A stretch of DNA of 64,000 nucleotides from Terriglobales bacterium (GTDB lineage Bacteria > Acidobacteriota > Terriglobia > Bryobacterales > Bryobacteraceae), in contig JAJFUV010000362.1 of the NCBI GenBank assembly GCA_021372245.1, forward strand, positions 1 to 64,000, in the 5' to 3' direction. The notes under the pieces are model-generated. The model made no database searches and was not told the DNA's origin. It was given only the letters and a program-made list of their open reading frames with translations. The translations under genes and the position numbers were made by a program. This document shows positions 16,644-26,987 of the stretch, one piece after another (positions within the stretch are counted from its first letter, which is position 1; each line of letters opens with the position of its first letter).

Positions 16644-17051
16644 CTATGAACTGCAAATGGAGTCAAGGACGTGTCGCTTCCTTTCACCGCGTTCCCGCCG
16701 GGCAAGCGTGCTTGGGTCAACGCCCAGGCGTTTCGCCATTTCTTTTTGCGAGACGCCCTGAATCTTTCGAGCTTGTACCAGCTGGCCAGCCGGTGTTCGA
16801 GGTTCAGGAAGGGGGTCGTGGCCGAGGAATCCGATAATGGCCGGCCAGTGTCGGAAGGCGGGGGTGGTTGCGTTGTTTTCCCAGTTCCAAATGGATGATT
16901 CCACGACGCCGAGCCTTTGGGCGACATCGCTTTGGAGCAGCTGAAGATCAAGTCTCCGCTTCCGAATGTGGTCGCCCAGTGTTTTCAGTGCCTTGGGATA
17001 GGCATGGGAAAGAGGCCTTTGAGTCCGCAGGTGTACTTGGCAAAAAGGCAA
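16644..17051 (-). CDS. Tandem XRE helix-turn-helix protein
   Basis: Up to 135 aa. It contains two HTH units: TLGDHIRKRRLDLQLLQSDV (with RLGVVESSIWNWENN) and LVQARKIQGVSQKEMAKRLGVDPSTLARRERGE. This is a widespread small bacterial family that normally starts close to YPKxPKTLGDH. The only available start here is TTG 17051, which lies at the junction with the yifB fragment, so the first 18 or so residues are probably not native. The C-terminus after the second HTH (KRHVLDSICSS) also departs from the family. It is convergent with the JAB gene. It may be partly decayed. Confidence 0.65.
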   Translation of the reverse strand: MPFCQVHLRTQRPLSHAYPKALKTLGDHIRKRRLDLQLLQSDVAQRLGVVESSIWNWENNATTPAFRHWPAIIGFLGHDPLPEPRTPAGQLVQARKIQGVSQKEMAKRLGVDPSTLARRERGERKRHVLDSICSS

Positions 17052-17054
17052 CGC

Positions 17055-17524
17055 GGGGGTGCCGGTGCGGGTTTTACGGCGACGCCACGCACGAGTGCCG
17101 CTGCACGGGAGGGGAGATCCAACGGTACCTGGGCAAGATCAGCGGACCGTTGCTTGACCGCATCGACCTGCACATCGAGGTGCCGGCCGTCCCCTACGCC
17201 GAGCTGCGCGGCAAGGACGGCGGCGACACCAGCGCTGAGATTCGCGCGCGTGTGGAGGCGGCGCGCCACATCCAGCAGCGGCGTGGCTTTTACAATGCGC
17301 AGATTCCCCACGCCCCGCTGCGGAAGTTGTGCGCCCTGGACGATGCCGGCGAGCGCACCCTGGAACTGGCCGTCCGGCGCATGGGCCTGAGCGCCCGGGC
17401 CCACGACCGCATCCTTAAGGTAGCCCGCACCATCGCGGACCTGGGCAGCACCGAAAACGTGAGCGCGAAGCACGTGGCCGAGGCTGTGCAGTACCGCAGC
17501 CTCGACCGGACCTACATGATTTGA
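17055..17524 (+). pseudogene. yifB: Truncated yifB/comM (Mg-chelatase-like AAA+), 3' part only
   Basis: Translation from about 17058 reads CRCGFYGDATHECRCTGGEI, then QRYLGKISGPLLDRIDLHIEV, LRKLCALDDAGERTLELAVR and AHDRILKVARTIADLG. This is the conserved C-terminal third of YifB/ComM, a hexameric helicase for branch migration in transformation. The full-length protein is about 500 aa with an N-terminal Lon-like domain and a Walker A motif; both are missing, and homology starts abruptly at the zinc-binding loop (NPCPCG in relatives). The upstream sequence belongs to another gene on the other strand. The breakpoint marks a boundary of the accessory block. Confidence 0.85.
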
Positions 17525-17611
17525 TGCAAGTCCGGTGCCTCAACAACCGAAGCCGCCGGTTTAGTGTCACCGGTGGCCGAAGCCATTCGCTGCCGGCTGC
17601 CGGATCGCAAC

Positions 17612-18124
17612 CTACTTCTTCATCTGGTAAGCGTGCACCATCTTCGGCCTCCATTTCCGCGCCAGGGCCTGAGCTTCGGTGATTTGCTCGGGAGTCATCT
17701 TGCCAGCGGCCTCGTCACGCTTATCGGAGAATTTCTTTTGATCGGTTCTCCCAGCGCGAGAAGCCGCGAGGCTAAGCCACATGTGCGCTTGCACATAGTC
17801 CTTTGCAACCCCGTTGCCGTTGAAATACATGGAGCCGAGGTTGTACTGCGCGCGGGCGTGGCCCCTCTGGGCGGCCTCGCGGAACCAGCGGGCTGCTTCG
17901 GCGTCGTCTTGCGCTACCCCTACGCCCTGGGCGTACATGACACCGAGGTTGTACTGCGCGAGTTCGTGATCCCTGGTTGCCAGCCATTTCCACTCCCTCA
18001 CCGCCGTGGCATAGTCACCCCTGTTGTAAGCGTCCTGCGCCCGCATTGCCGCCGGCTGTGCACTCGAGGGCAGAGCTAACACGCCGCAAACCGATACGCC
18101 GCAAATCCAAACCTGCCAGTTCAT
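17612..18124 (-). CDS. Secreted Sel1-repeat (TPR-like) protein
   Basis: 170 aa from ATG 18124 (an in-frame start five codons earlier is possible). A signal peptide covers residues 1-24 (WICGVSVCGVLALPSSAQ). Two clear Sel1 repeats follow: AQYNLGVMYAQGVGVAQDDA with EAARWFREAA, and AQYNLGSMYFNGNGVAKDYV with QAHMWLSLAA. The C-terminus is a helix ending in Lys-Lys. Sel1 repeats mediate protein-protein contacts; expected location is the periplasm. The upstream stretch 18140-18529 (about 390 bases, divergent from the MscS gene) shows no other gene. Confidence 0.8.
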   Translation of the reverse strand: MNWQVWICGVSVCGVLALPSSAQPAAMRAQDAYNRGDYATAVREWKWLATRDHELAQYNLGVMYAQGVGVAQDDAEAARWFREAAQRGHARAQYNLGSMYFNGNGVAKDYVQAHMWLSLAASRAGRTDQKKFSDKRDEAAGKMTPEQITEAQALARKWRPKMVHAYQMKK

Positions 18125-18529
18125 GGCCAGCACCTCCATACGGACAGAGGCGCCTCCGACTTGAACGGATACCCTCGCCTGTCTATCATCGGAGCAACCT
18201 CCGTTCTTGCTGTTGATTGCAGAAGCAGGTCGAGCACGATTCTCAGCTTCGTGTTCCGGTACTTGGATACGCGCCGCGTGGACGAATCTGTTCTGCCGGA
18301 GTTGGTGGATGCTCCTGAAAAGGCCGGTTCAATCCGGACGGAGTTGGTCCGCTTCGTGTCAGCGTTTCAAGCCAGATGGTCCGCTTCTGTTTGGGCTCAC
18401 GAAGCTGAGTACCCAGGAATCCCAGTAAAGAATCCTAGGAGTATTCTACACGATGAACCTCGATAGCGAGCCGCGCGTCCACCGAGGTTCGGTTTGCGTC
18501 TGTGGCAATCGGATTACAATGAGAATCGA

Positions 18530-20431
18530 ATGCGGTTCGCTGCGTTTATCGCCGCCGTGCGGCGCCTCGGAACTGTTTGCGCCGTGCCGGCGCTGGCGGC
18601 ACTGCTTCTCGTCCAGGGCCCGGCGCTTCGAGCGCAGCGGCCACTCGAAGACCAGGATATTTTACGATACCTGAGCCAGACCATCGCCTGGTACCGGGAT
18701 GTAGCCGTCGTGGCGCAGTCTTCCTCCGATGCGAGGCAGGCAATCTTCGCCGACAGCCTGCGCCAGAGTTCCGCGGAGGCGGTCCGGCTGGCCTTCGAAT
18801 TCGCGCGCGCGCAGGCTGCGATCCCACGGGCCAGGGCTCCTGAGGCGGCGCCGCCCGGGGGCGCTCGAAGCCACACCTTGGCGCAATCGGCCGCGGCCGC
18901 GGAGCAGCGGGCGGAGCAGGCCCAGGCGCAGATCGAGCGGATCAACCAGCAATTGGAGACCTCCCCGCCACGCTTGCGCCCTCGGTTGCTGGCGTTGCGG
19001 AACGAGGTTACCAGCGAGGCTAACTTCGCCAAGGCGCGCCGGGATGCGTTGCGCAACCTCCTCGGTTTTTTGAGCGCCCCGGGCGAGGGTGGACTAGCGG
19101 CGAAGGTCAACGATCTGGAACGCACCATCCCGGAGGTGGGCAACGCCCGTCAGAAAGCCGCTTCCGCGCCCACGGCGAGTGTTCAAAGTGTTGCGCCGCA
19201 GGGCTTCAATCCGGAATCATCGGGCCTCGCCGGCCTCGCGACGGAGATCTTTTCCATCTACAGGGAGATGCGGCGGTTGGACCGCCTGGCCGAGGAGACG
19301 GACGCCCTGCGTCAGGCTGGTGAGGGACTCCGCGGGCCGCTGCGCAAGGCTTTGCGGGAGGTAATCCGCCAGGGTGACGCTACTACGCAGGCCCCGGAGT
19401 CATCCGACGTCGCGGCGTTGAAGGCACAGCAGAGTGAGATCGACGCACTGCTGGCACAATTCAAACAATTGTCGGCATCGACTGCACCGTTGAGCGAGCA
19501 ATCCACGCAGATCAACACCACTCGCGGCCGCATACTCGAATGGCGCGGCATGCTGGCCGAAAACCGTGACAGCACCTTGCGTTACCTTCTGCTGCGCGCC
19601 GGAATGCTGGCGGTGGCGCTCGGGCTCATCTTCGGACTCGCGGAACTGTGGCGCCATGCCACCATGCGCTATGTCCAGGACCTGCGGCGCCGCCGGCAGG
19701 TTCTGCTGTTCCGGCGGATTGTGGTCAGTTGCGCCGTCGTGCTGTTTATCGTCCTCAGTTTTGTCACCGAATTCGGGTCGCTGGCGACGTTCGCCGGGTT
19801 CTCGGCTGCGGGACTTGCGGTTGCCATGCAAAGCGTGATCCTGTCCATGGTCGCCTATTTCTTCCTCGTAGGGCGCTGGGGCGTTCGCATCGGGGACCGC
19901 GTGACAGTCTCAGGAGTGACGGGCGAAGTGGTGGATATCGGCCTGTTCCGGCTTTACCTGTTGGAGTTAGGCGGATCGAGCCCCACCCTCCACCCCACCG
20001 GGCGCATCGTGGTGTTCCCGAATTCGGTGTTCTTCCAGTCCTCGGCCCTGTTCAAGCAGGCTCCCGGGATCGATTACGCCTGGCGCGCCATCACCGTGCA
20101 GCTCCCCGCAGCGGCGGATTCCGCTGTGGTTGAACGGCGCCTTCTCGCCGCCGTCGAATCCGTCTATGAGGAATATCGCGAGGTTATAGAGCGGCAGCAC
20201 GGCACCGCGCAGTCACGGCTGAGCGTGACGACCGACGTGCCGCGCCCGGAGAGCCGCCTGCGGTTTGTCGACTCAGACCAGGAGATCACGATCCGTTATC
20301 CGGTCGAGATTCGCAGGGCTGCGGAGATCGATGGCCGTATAACGCGGGAAGTGGTCGCGCAGCTCGAAAAGGATCCGAAGCCTATGTTCGCGAGTGGCGG
20401 CGGGTACAAGATCCAGGTGACAGCCGGATAG
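18530..20431 (+). CDS. MscS-family mechanosensitive channel with long periplasmic coiled-coil domain
   Basis: 633 aa from ATG 18530 (the frame extends 12 codons upstream). Order: signal peptide (ending GPALRAQ), a long Ala/Arg/Gln-rich coiled coil (residues about 40-330), transmembrane helices near 360-380 and 405-425, then the pore helix and MscS core: GFSAAGLAVAMQSVILSMVA, then FFLVGRWGVRIGDRVTVSGV and the VFPNS loop, followed by the C-terminal alpha/beta part. Such large MscS relatives release solutes under hypo-osmotic stress. Transcription converges with the DHOD-like gene; the shared gap holds that gene's terminator. Confidence 0.85.
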   Translation: MRFAAFIAAVRRLGTVCAVPALAALLLVQGPALRAQRPLEDQDILRYLSQTIAWYRDVAVVAQSSSDARQAIFADSLRQSSAEAVRLAFEFARAQAAIPRARAPEAAPPGGARSHTLAQSAAAAEQRAEQAQAQIERINQQLETSPPRLRPRLLALRNEVTSEANFAKARRDALRNLLGFLSAPGEGGLAAKVNDLERTIPEVGNARQKAASAPTASVQSVAPQGFNPESSGLAGLATEIFSIYREMRRLDRLAEETDALRQAGEGLRGPLRKALREVIRQGDATTQAPESSDVAALKAQQSEIDALLAQFKQLSASTAPLSEQSTQINTTRGRILEWRGMLAENRDSTLRYLLLRAGMLAVALGLIFGLAELWRHATMRYVQDLRRRRQVLLFRRIVVSCAVVLFIVLSFVTEFGSLATFAGFSAAGLAVAMQSVILSMVAYFFLVGRWGVRIGDRVTVSGVTGEVVDIGLFRLYLLELGGSSPTLHPTGRIVVFPNSVFFQSSALFKQAPGIDYAWRAITVQLPAAADSAVVERRLLAAVESVYEEYREVIERQHGTAQSRLSVTTDVPRPESRLRFVDSDQEITIRYPVEIRRAAEIDGRITREVVAQLEKDPKPMFASGGGYKIQVTAG

Positions 20432-20453
20432 ATCTTGCCGCACTCGCGACACG

Positions 20454-20483
20454 AAAAAAGGGAGCAGTCCGTGGACCGCTCCC
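20454..20483 (-). terminator. Intrinsic terminator of the DHOD-like/nifJ operon
   Basis: Read on the minus strand: a GC-rich stem of about 10 bp with one mismatch (GGAGCGGTCC / GGACTGCTCC) and a 2-nt loop, followed by TTTTTT. It lies 27 bases after the stop codon of the DHOD-like gene. Confidence 0.75.
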
Positions 20484-20509
20484 CAAGAACTCATCAAAGG
20501 CGTGACTGT

Positions 20510-21517
20510 CTAGGAATTTGCTCCCACGACGTAGCTGCCGAGCACCTTCATGTAATTGGCTCGAAGGTACGCGGTGGGCTGCGCCACCGACTTCATGCTC
20601 ATGGAACCCTGCATCTGCTTGATGGATTCGTATTCGTGCTCTTCCATCCACTTCGCAAGGCCCTCGTTGAGCGTCTTGATGTGGCCGATGCCGTTCTGGA
20701 GCAGCGCTGAAGTCATCATGGCAACTTTGCCACCTGCCATCATAGACTTCAGAACGTCCTCGACGGTGTGGACGCCGCCGGTGATCGCCAGGTCGGCCTT
20801 GACGTGGCCGTACAGCGTGGCAGCGGCGTACAGCCGGAGCAGCAGTTCGCTGGACCGGCTGAGAGTGAGGTTCGGAACCACTTCGAGGGCTTCCAGGTCG
20901 TAATCCGGCTGGTAGAACCGGTTGAAGATCACCAGCGCGTCGGCGCCCGCTTTGTCCAGGCGCCCGGCGATGTTGGCGAACGAACTGAAGTACGGCCCCA
21001 GTTTGACAGCGACCGGGATGCGGACGCTGGCCTTGATGTGACTGACCAGTTCCACATAGAGGTCCTCGATATGGGAACCCACTGTTTCCGGGTTTACCGC
21101 AAGGAAGTAAATGTTAAGCTCAAGCGCGTCGGCGCCGGCTTCCTCAATCAGCTTCGCGTAGCGGATCCACCCCCCGGTGGAGACGCCGTTGAGGCTGCCG
21201 ATGACCGGAATGTCGACGGCTTCCTTCGCCTTGCGGATGTGCTCGATGTAGCCCTCGGGCCCGATCTGGAAAGTTTCCATGTCGGGGAAGTAGCTCAATG
21301 ATTCGGCGAAGCTCTCGGCCCCAGCCGAAAGGTTCCGGTCGAGGTCCTGGCTTTCCAGTGTGATCTGCTCTTCGAACAGCGAATGCAGGACCACGGCGGA
21401 GGCACCCGCATCCTCCATGCGCAGGACGTTACCGATGTCCTTGCACAGAGGGCCGGCGGAAACCACCAGCGGGTTCTTCAGTTTCAAACCGAGATAGCTA
21501 GTCGAAAGATTAGGCAT
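20510..21517 (-). CDS. Dihydroorotate dehydrogenase-like flavoprotein (PreA/PyrD family)
   Basis: 335 aa. The TIM-barrel signatures of class 1 DHOD-like proteins are present: [18 protein letters not shown] at the start, [47 protein letters not shown] and [20 protein letters not shown], the last being the FMN phosphate site. It starts seven bases inside the end of nifJ (overlap 21510-21517), so the two form one operon. In many anaerobic or facultative bacteria this protein is linked to NifJ rather than to pyrimidine genes, so a role in ferredoxin-linked electron transfer is more likely than pyrimidine synthesis. Cytosolic. Confidence 0.88.
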   Translation of the reverse strand: MPNLSTSYLGLKLKNPLVVSAGPLCKDIGNVLRMEDAGASAVVLHSLFEEQITLESQDLDRNLSAGAESFAESLSYFPDMETFQIGPEGYIEHIRKAKEAVDIPVIGSLNGVSTGGWIRYAKLIEEAGADALELNIYFLAVNPETVGSHIEDLYVELVSHIKASVRIPVAVKLGPYFSSFANIAGRLDKAGADALVIFNRFYQPDYDLEALEVVPNLTLSRSSELLLRLYAAATLYGHVKADLAITGGVHTVEDVLKSMMAGGKVAMMTSALLQNGIGHIKTLNEGLAKWMEEHEYESIKQMQGSMSMKSVAQPTAYLRANYMKVLGSYVVGANS

Positions 21518-24500
21518 TCTTCACCTCCTGGGGGACTTCCACCGGATTCGTCCCGTTAGCGGGCATGTTGGCCCAGTGCTCGTACAACTTCCAGCGGCTG
21601 ATGACATCTTCCTGCGCTTCCTTCAGCAGGACTCTCGCCGCTTCCGGCTTGCTACGGGTCAACATCGAGTAGCGAGTCTCATTGTAAATGTACTTCTCAA
21701 GAGGCAGCGCCGGGGCCTTGGAATCAAGTTGCAGCGGGTTCTTGCCTTGCTTGATCAGATCCGGATTGAAGCGATACAGCGGCCAGTAGCCGCTCTGGAC
21801 AGCCGCCTTCTGCTGATCCAGGCCGTGGATCAGGTCGTAGCCGTGAGCGATGCAGTGGGAGTAGCAGATAAGGAGCGACGGCCCGTCGTAGGCTTCGGCT
21901 TCGAGGAATGCTTTCACCGTCTGCATGTCGCCCGAACCGAAGGCGACACGCGCCACGTAGACGCTGCCATAGGTCATCGCCATCATGCCCAGGTCCTTCT
22001 TGGGCATCGGCTTGCCGCCGGCTGCGAACTTCGCCACCGCGCCGCGCGGAGTGGCCTTGGACATCTGGCCACCGGTGTTGGAATAGACTTCCGTGTCGAG
22101 CACCAGCACGTTGACGTTGCGGCCGCTGGCGAGCACATGATCGAGTCCGCCGTAGCCGATGTCGTACGCCCAGCCGTCTCCGCCGAGGATCCACACGCTC
22201 TTTTTGACCAGCATGTCGGCCAGGGCGAGCAGGTGGCGCTCCTCGGTCGTCGAAGCACCGGCCAGCTTCTTCTTCAACTCCACGACGCGATCGCGCTGCT
22301 CGCGTAATGCAGTCTCGGTAGACTGATTGGCGTTGAGTAACTCGCCAACGAGGTTGTCGCCGATCTTCGACGAGAGCTTCGTCACGAGTTGGCGTGCGTA
22401 TGCGGTCTGCTGATCGGCCGCCAGCCGCAGGCCCATGCCGAATTCGGCGTTGTCTTCAAACAGCGAATTGGTCCAGCTAGGACCACGGCCATTGGCGTCG
22501 ACGGCATAGGGAGTCGTAGGCAGGTTGCCACCGTAAATCGACGAGCAGCCCGTCGCGTTGCACATCAGGGCGCGGTCGCCGAACAACTGCGACACCAGCT
22601 TGAGGTAGGGCGTCTCGCCGCAGCCGGCGCAAGCGCCGGAGAACTCGAACAGAGGCCGCAGCAGTTGGACGTCCTTCACTTGGTTGAAAGCCAGCACGCG
22701 ACGATCGGTGTCCTCAATGTTCTTGAAGAACTCCCAGTTGATCCGTTCGGACTCACGCAGCGGCGGCTGAGGCTCCATGTTGATGGCCTTGCGCTTAGTC
22801 TCGGTCTTGCTCTTGACCGGGCAGGCCTCAACGCAGATTCCGCATCCGGTGCAATCTTCCGGCGCGATCTGCAGGGTGTACTTCTGCTCCTTGAAATCCT
22901 TCCAACGGGCCGCGGTGCTCTTGAAGGTCGCCGGCGCCCCGTTGAGAGCGGCGGCATCGTACACTTTACCGCGGATGGTGCCGTGCGGGCAAACCAATAC
23001 GCACTTGCCGCACTGGATGCAGAGCTTCTCGTCCCACACCGGGATTTCGAGGGCGATGTTGCGGCGCTCCCACTGCGCGGTGGCGGTGGGGAAGGTGCCA
23101 TCCGGCGGCATGGCGCTGACGGGCAGATCGTCGCCTTCGCCGGCGCAAATCCGGGCCGTTACCTTCTGCACGAACTCGGGCGCTTCCTCAGGCACCGGAC
23201 GCCGCAAATCGAACGTGCTGGTGACCTGGGTGGGAACCTTTACTTCGTGCAGGTGGTCGAGAGCCGCGTCGACGGCGGCGTAGTTCTTCTGTACCACGGC
23301 TTCGCCGCGCTTGCCGTACGTCTTCTTGATGGCTTTCTTGATCTGCTCGATGGCTTCCTCGCGCGGAAGCACGCCGCTGATGGCGAAGAAGCAGGTCTGC
23401 ATGATCGTGTTGATGCGCACGCCCATGCCGGTGGCATCGGCGACCTTGTAGGCGTCGATCACGTAAAACTTCAGCTTCTTGTCGATCATCTGCTTCTGCA
23501 CGGTTCTGGGCAGGTGATCCCAGACCTCTTCGGGAGCGTAAAGGCTATTGAGAAGGAAGACGGCGCCCGGCAGTGCGTCCTTCAGGATGTTTAGGCGCTC
23601 CAGGAAGGTGAACTGGTGGCAGGCGATGAAGTTGGCCTTGTTGATGTAGTAGCTCGAACGGATATGCTTGGGGCCGAAGCGCAGATGCGAAACCGTGACG
23701 GCGCCGGCCTTCTTCGAGTCGTAGACGAAATAGCCTTGCGCCGCGAGGTCGGTTTCTTCACCGATGATCTTAATGGAGTTCTTGTTGGCGCCGACCGTTC
23801 CGTCCGAACCCAGGCCATAGAACAGCCCGCGGAAAGTCTTGGGATCTTCGGTGCAGAAGTCCGGATCGAAAGCCAGGCTGGTGTGGGTCACATCGTCGTT
23901 GATGCCGACGGTGAAGTGGTTCTTCGGCGCGCTCTTGGCGGCTTCGTCGAACACGGCCTTGACCTGCGCGGACGAGAAGTCCTTGGAGGAGAGGCCATAG
24001 CGGCCGCCGATCACGCGAGGCATGGACTTGAACGGAAGCTTGCCGGCGGCGCTGCCTTCCATCAAAGAAGTGACCACGTCTATGTACAGGGGCTCGCCCG
24101 TCGCGCCGGGTTCTTTGCAGCGATCCAGCACGGCAAGGGTCTTCACGGAAGCAGGCAGGGCGGCGAGGAAGTGCTCGACCGAGAACGGCCGGTACAGATG
24201 GACCTTCAACACGCCGACCTTTTCGCCACGCTCGGTGAGGTACTCGACGGTCTCGTGGGCGATGTCCGCGCCCGAGCCCATCATGATGATTACGCGCTCG
24301 GCGTCCGGCGTGCCCACGTAGTCGAACAACTTGTACTGGCGGCCGACGATGCTGGCGAACCGGTCCATGACGCTCTGCACGATATCGGGGCAGGCCAGGA
24401 ACCACGGGTTGCAGGCTTCGCGCGCCTGGAAGAAAACGTCGGGATTTTGCGCCGTACCGCGCATGATCGGGCGGTCGGGGTTCAGCGCCCGCTGGCGGTG

Positions 24501-25106
24501 CGCGGCGATAGCGTTCTCGTCGAGCATGGCCAGCATGTCTTCTTTGCTGAGCTGCTCAATCTTGGCTACTTCGTGCGAGGTCCGGAAACCGTCGAAGAAG
24601 TGCACAAAAGGAATTCGCGCTTCGAGAGTAGCCGCGTGGGCGATCAGGGCCATGTCCATGGCTTCCTGCACCGAGTTGGAACTCAACATGGCGAATCCCG
24701 TGCTCCGGCAGCTCATGACGTCGGAGTGGTCGCCGAAAATCGACAGCGCATGCGTGGCTAGCGTGCGCGCGGAAACGTGAATCACGGTGCTGCTGAGTTC
24801 GCCCGCGATCTTGAACATGTTGGGGATCATCAGCAGCAGGCCCTGGGAGGCGGTGAAAGTGGTTGAGAGGGAGCCGGCCTGGATCGCGCCGTGCAAGGCG
24901 CCGGACGCTCCGCCTTCACTCTGCATCTCGACCACCGTAGGTACGGTGCCCCACACATTGGGGATACCTTTTGCGGCCCATTCATCCGCCCATTCGCCCA
25001 TGTTCGAACTGGGCGTGATAGGGTAGATGGCCGCGATTTCACTGACGTTATAGGCGACGTACGCAGTCGCCTCGTTGCCATCAATTGTTACTTTTGGTCT
25101 GTTCAT
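21510..25106 (-). CDS. nifJ: Pyruvate:ferredoxin (flavodoxin) oxidoreductase
   Basis: 1198 aa, the full length of single-chain PFORs. It converts pyruvate plus CoA to acetyl-CoA and CO2, passing electrons to ferredoxin. Domains in order: an N-terminal pyrimidine-binding domain ([19 protein letters not shown]), domain II/III, the gamma domain, two 4Fe-4S motifs ([14 protein letters not shown] near residue 695 and [14 protein letters not shown] near 752), then the TPP domain with CAGCGETPY (about 823), [15 protein letters not shown] (about 975) and the [12 protein letters not shown] Mg/TPP motif. It is the first gene of an operon with the DHOD-like protein. The 236-base divergent gap to 25343 should carry its promoter. 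It suggests anaerobic or microaerobic capacity. Confidence 0.97.
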   Translation of the reverse strand: MNRPKVTIDGNEATAYVAYNVSEIAAIYPITPSSNMGEWADEWAAKGIPNVWGTVPTVVEMQSEGGASGALHGAIQAGSLSTTFTASQGLLLMIPNMFKIAGELSSTVIHVSARTLATHALSIFGDHSDVMSCRSTGFAMLSSNSVQEAMDMALIAHAATLEARIPFVHFFDGFRTSHEVAKIEQLSKEDMLAMLDENAIAAHRQRALNPDRPIMRGTAQNPDVFFQAREACNPWFLACPDIVQSVMDRFASIVGRQYKLFDYVGTPDAERVIIMMGSGADIAHETVEYLTERGEKVGVLKVHLYRPFSVEHFLAALPASVKTLAVLDRCKEPGATGEPLYIDVVTSLMEGSAAGKLPFKSMPRVIGGRYGLSSKDFSSAQVKAVFDEAAKSAPKNHFTVGINDDVTHTSLAFDPDFCTEDPKTFRGLFYGLGSDGTVGANKNSIKIIGEETDLAAQGYFVYDSKKAGAVTVSHLRFGPKHIRSSYYINKANFIACHQFTFLERLNILKDALPGAVFLLNSLYAPEEVWDHLPRTVQKQMIDKKLKFYVIDAYKVADATGMGVRINTIMQTCFFAISGVLPREEAIEQIKKAIKKTYGKRGEAVVQKNYAAVDAALDHLHEVKVPTQVTSTFDLRRPVPEEAPEFVQKVTARICAGEGDDLPVSAMPPDGTFPTATAQWERRNIALEIPVWDEKLCIQCGKCVLVCPHGTIRGKVYDAAALNGAPATFKSTAARWKDFKEQKYTLQIAPEDCTGCGICVEACPVKSKTETKRKAINMEPQPPLRESERINWEFFKNIEDTDRRVLAFNQVKDVQLLRPLFEFSGACAGCGETPYLKLVSQLFGDRALMCNATGCSSIYGGNLPTTPYAVDANGRGPSWTNSLFEDNAEFGMGLRLAADQQTAYARQLVTKLSSKIGDNLVGELLNANQSTETALREQRDRVVELKKKLAGASTTEERHLLALADMLVKKSVWILGGDGWAYDIGYGGLDHVLASGRNVNVLVLDTEVYSNTGGQMSKATPRGAVAKFAAGGKPMPKKDLGMMAMTYGSVYVARVAFGSGDMQTVKAFLEAEAYDGPSLLICYSHCIAHGYDLIHGLDQQKAAVQSGYWPLYRFNPDLIKQGKNPLQLDSKAPALPLEKYIYNETRYSMLTRSKPEAARVLLKEAQEDVISRWKLYEHWANMPANGTNPVEVPQEVKNA

Positions 25107-25342
25107 TTCGTTGGATGCGCCTATGATGAAGTACAGACTGCTCTGGTCGGAGTCCGTCTGCCGGGACGCGCGTCCCGCCTCAACTAGTATAGGATTTTTG
25201 CTCCGTTTTCGCTGGCCGGAAACGTCGATATACGACCGTTCAGGTCCAGCGGAAGGCGTCGTGAGAGCTTCGGCGCGATGGTGCTTGCCAAGCGCGGCTG
25301 TATTGAGTACATTTGTTCAGTCCGGAGGAAATCGACAACAAC

Positions 25343-25828
25343 ATGGCATTCTGTCCCAATTGCGGTACTCAAGTGGAAGGGAAGTTTTGCGGCAAGTGCG
25401 GTGCGCCCATCGGAGCCCCAAGTGCTCCTACTAGCGCGGGAGCGCCCGTACCCCCGCCACCCGCTCAGCCCGCCGCCGGCGGCATGACCGATAACGTAGC
25501 CGGAGCATTGTGCTATCTGCTCGGCCTGATCACGGGCATTCTGTTCCTTGCGCTGGCCCCTTACAACCAGAGCAAGTTTGTGCGTTTCCATGCTTTCCAG
25601 TCCATCTTTTTCAACGTGTTCTGGATCGCTCTGTGGATCGTCGAGATGATTCTGTCGGCGATTCTGCACACCATCCTGCCCTTTGGGGCCGGCCTGCTGT
25701 TCGCGCTTCTTGGACTAGTGATCTGGCTGGGCGGTTTGCTGATCTGGATCTTCCTGTTGTACAAGGCCTACTCAAACGAGAAGTACATGCTGCCGGTGAT
25801 CGGTGCATTGGCGGAAAAGCAGGCCTAA
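25343..25828 (+). CDS. Zinc-ribbon membrane protein with DUF4870/Tic20-like domain
   Basis: 161 aa from ATG 25343 (GGAGG lies 13 bases upstream). The N-terminal zinc ribbon CPNCGTQVEGKFCGKCGAP is followed by an Ala/Pro linker. Then comes a DUF4870-type part: DNVAGALCYLLGLITGILFL, then FVRFHAFQSIFFNVFWIALW, and a third hydrophobic region near the end; the Phe-His-Ala-x-Gln-Ser motif is typical. It is an inner-membrane protein of unknown role. It opens a run of four same-strand genes (25343-28650), two of which begin with the same type of zinc ribbon. Confidence 0.8.
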   Translation: MAFCPNCGTQVEGKFCGKCGAPIGAPSAPTSAGAPVPPPPAQPAAGGMTDNVAGALCYLLGLITGILFLALAPYNQSKFVRFHAFQSIFFNVFWIALWIVEMILSAILHTILPFGAGLLFALLGLVIWLGGLLIWIFLLYKAYSNEKYMLPVIGALAEKQA

Positions 25829-25893
25829 GAAACCCTGCCGCTGGCGGCGGCGTCCATTAAAGTTCGCGGTATTGTTGGCAAAGGAGAGCAATC

Positions 25894-26976
25894 ATGACAT
25901 GCTCGGGTTGTGGTGCGCCTATTGAGGCGGGCATGAAGTTTTGTATGCAGTGCGGTAAGCCGGCGCCTGCTCCACCGCCGCCACCCGCCGCCGCGGCAGC
26001 GAAGGTGAAGTGCACGTTCTGCGGGGCGGATGTGCCGCCCAACGTCAAATTCTGCATTGCTTGCGGCACCAGCGTGACGGCGAGCGCCGCGCCGCCGCCA
26101 CCTCAGCCGGCGGCTGGACCCACTCCGCCGCCTCTGCCGCCAACCCCGAAACCTTCCGTGGCCCCACCACCGCCCCCGGCGCCCACCGTGGCACCAGGCT
26201 GGCAGGCTGCGCCCGAGGCTCCGCCGGCGAAGAAGATGGGCCCGTTGGTCTTCATCCTCATCGTAGTGGTGGTGGCCGCGCTAGGCGTCGGCGGCTTTTT
26301 CGCATACCAGAAATTCCTGGTGCCTGCGCCGGCTCAGCCGCCTGTGGCTGCAGAACAGCCGGTGGCCGTCGAGCAGCCCCAGGCTGTAACTCCTCAGGCG
26401 GAGCAGCCACCCATGGGCGGCCAGCCGGCGGCATCCGGCTTCGAGCAACCCGCCCCACCGCGCAGCCCCGCTCCAATGAGCAGCCCGGCGCGCGGCGCGA
26501 AGCCTTCCTCGATGACACCGCCCAAAGCGGCGGCGTCCGCTCCCGTGGCAAGCACGCCTCCGACCGCGGCCCCCAGCAGCACGCCGTCCGCCGCACCCGC
26601 GCCGACTGCCACAGCTCCCGCCGCCGAACATCCGAAGCGCGTCGAGATTCTGAAGCCTGAGACGCCCATCCCTCAAGAGGCTCCGCGTCCGGCCGCGCAG
26701 CCGGCCAAAGCTTCTTACAGCGGCCCGCCAGCGGGTGTGATGTTGTGGTCGGGACAGTTGGACAAGAACGGTTCGGTCACCATCAACGGCAGGACGGCCT
26801 CCTTCGGAAACCTCACCGGCGAATTGCCGGGTGTGCCTGTAATGATCGAACTCGATCAGCGGGAGTTTGCGCTGGCTGAGGCCCCTGGTCCGTCCAACAA
26901 CTGGAAGCGGATCACGATCCGCAGCCGCAGCAAGCGTCATAGTGTGGTCACTATCAGATGGTCCATACTGAAGTGA
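25894..26976 (+). CDS. Double zinc-ribbon, Pro/Ala-rich membrane-anchored protein
   Basis: 360 aa with a good AAAGGAG site. Two zinc ribbons (CSGCGAPIEAGMKFCMQCG and CTFCGADVPPNVKFCIACG) occupy residues 1-55. A Pro-rich linker leads to one transmembrane helix (LVFILIVVVVAALGVGGFFA, about 118-138), then a long Pro/Ala/Gln-rich stalk (about 140-275) and a small C-terminal beta domain (VMLWSGQLDKNGSVTINGR onward). The ribbons would face the cytoplasm and the beta domain the periplasm. Function unknown; presumably a structural or sensing component linked to the neighbouring genes. Confidence 0.75.
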   Translation: MTCSGCGAPIEAGMKFCMQCGKPAPAPPPPPAAAAAKVKCTFCGADVPPNVKFCIACGTSVTASAAPPPPQPAAGPTPPPLPPTPKPSVAPPPPPAPTVAPGWQAAPEAPPAKKMGPLVFILIVVVVAALGVGGFFAYQKFLVPAPAQPPVAAEQPVAVEQPQAVTPQAEQPPMGGQPAASGFEQPAPPRSPAPMSSPARGAKPSSMTPPKAAASAPVASTPPTAAPSSTPSAAPAPTATAPAAEHPKRVEILKPETPIPQEAPRPAAQPAKASYSGPPAGVMLWSGQLDKNGSVTINGRTASFGNLTGELPGVPVMIELDQREFALAEAPGPSNNWKRITIRSRSKRHSVVTIRWSILK

Positions 26977-26987
26977 GGAGACAGATC

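Noticed and set aside
22389-24761. Two long frames antisense to nifJ
   Set aside because: nifJ is unambiguous; these are codon-bias shadows.
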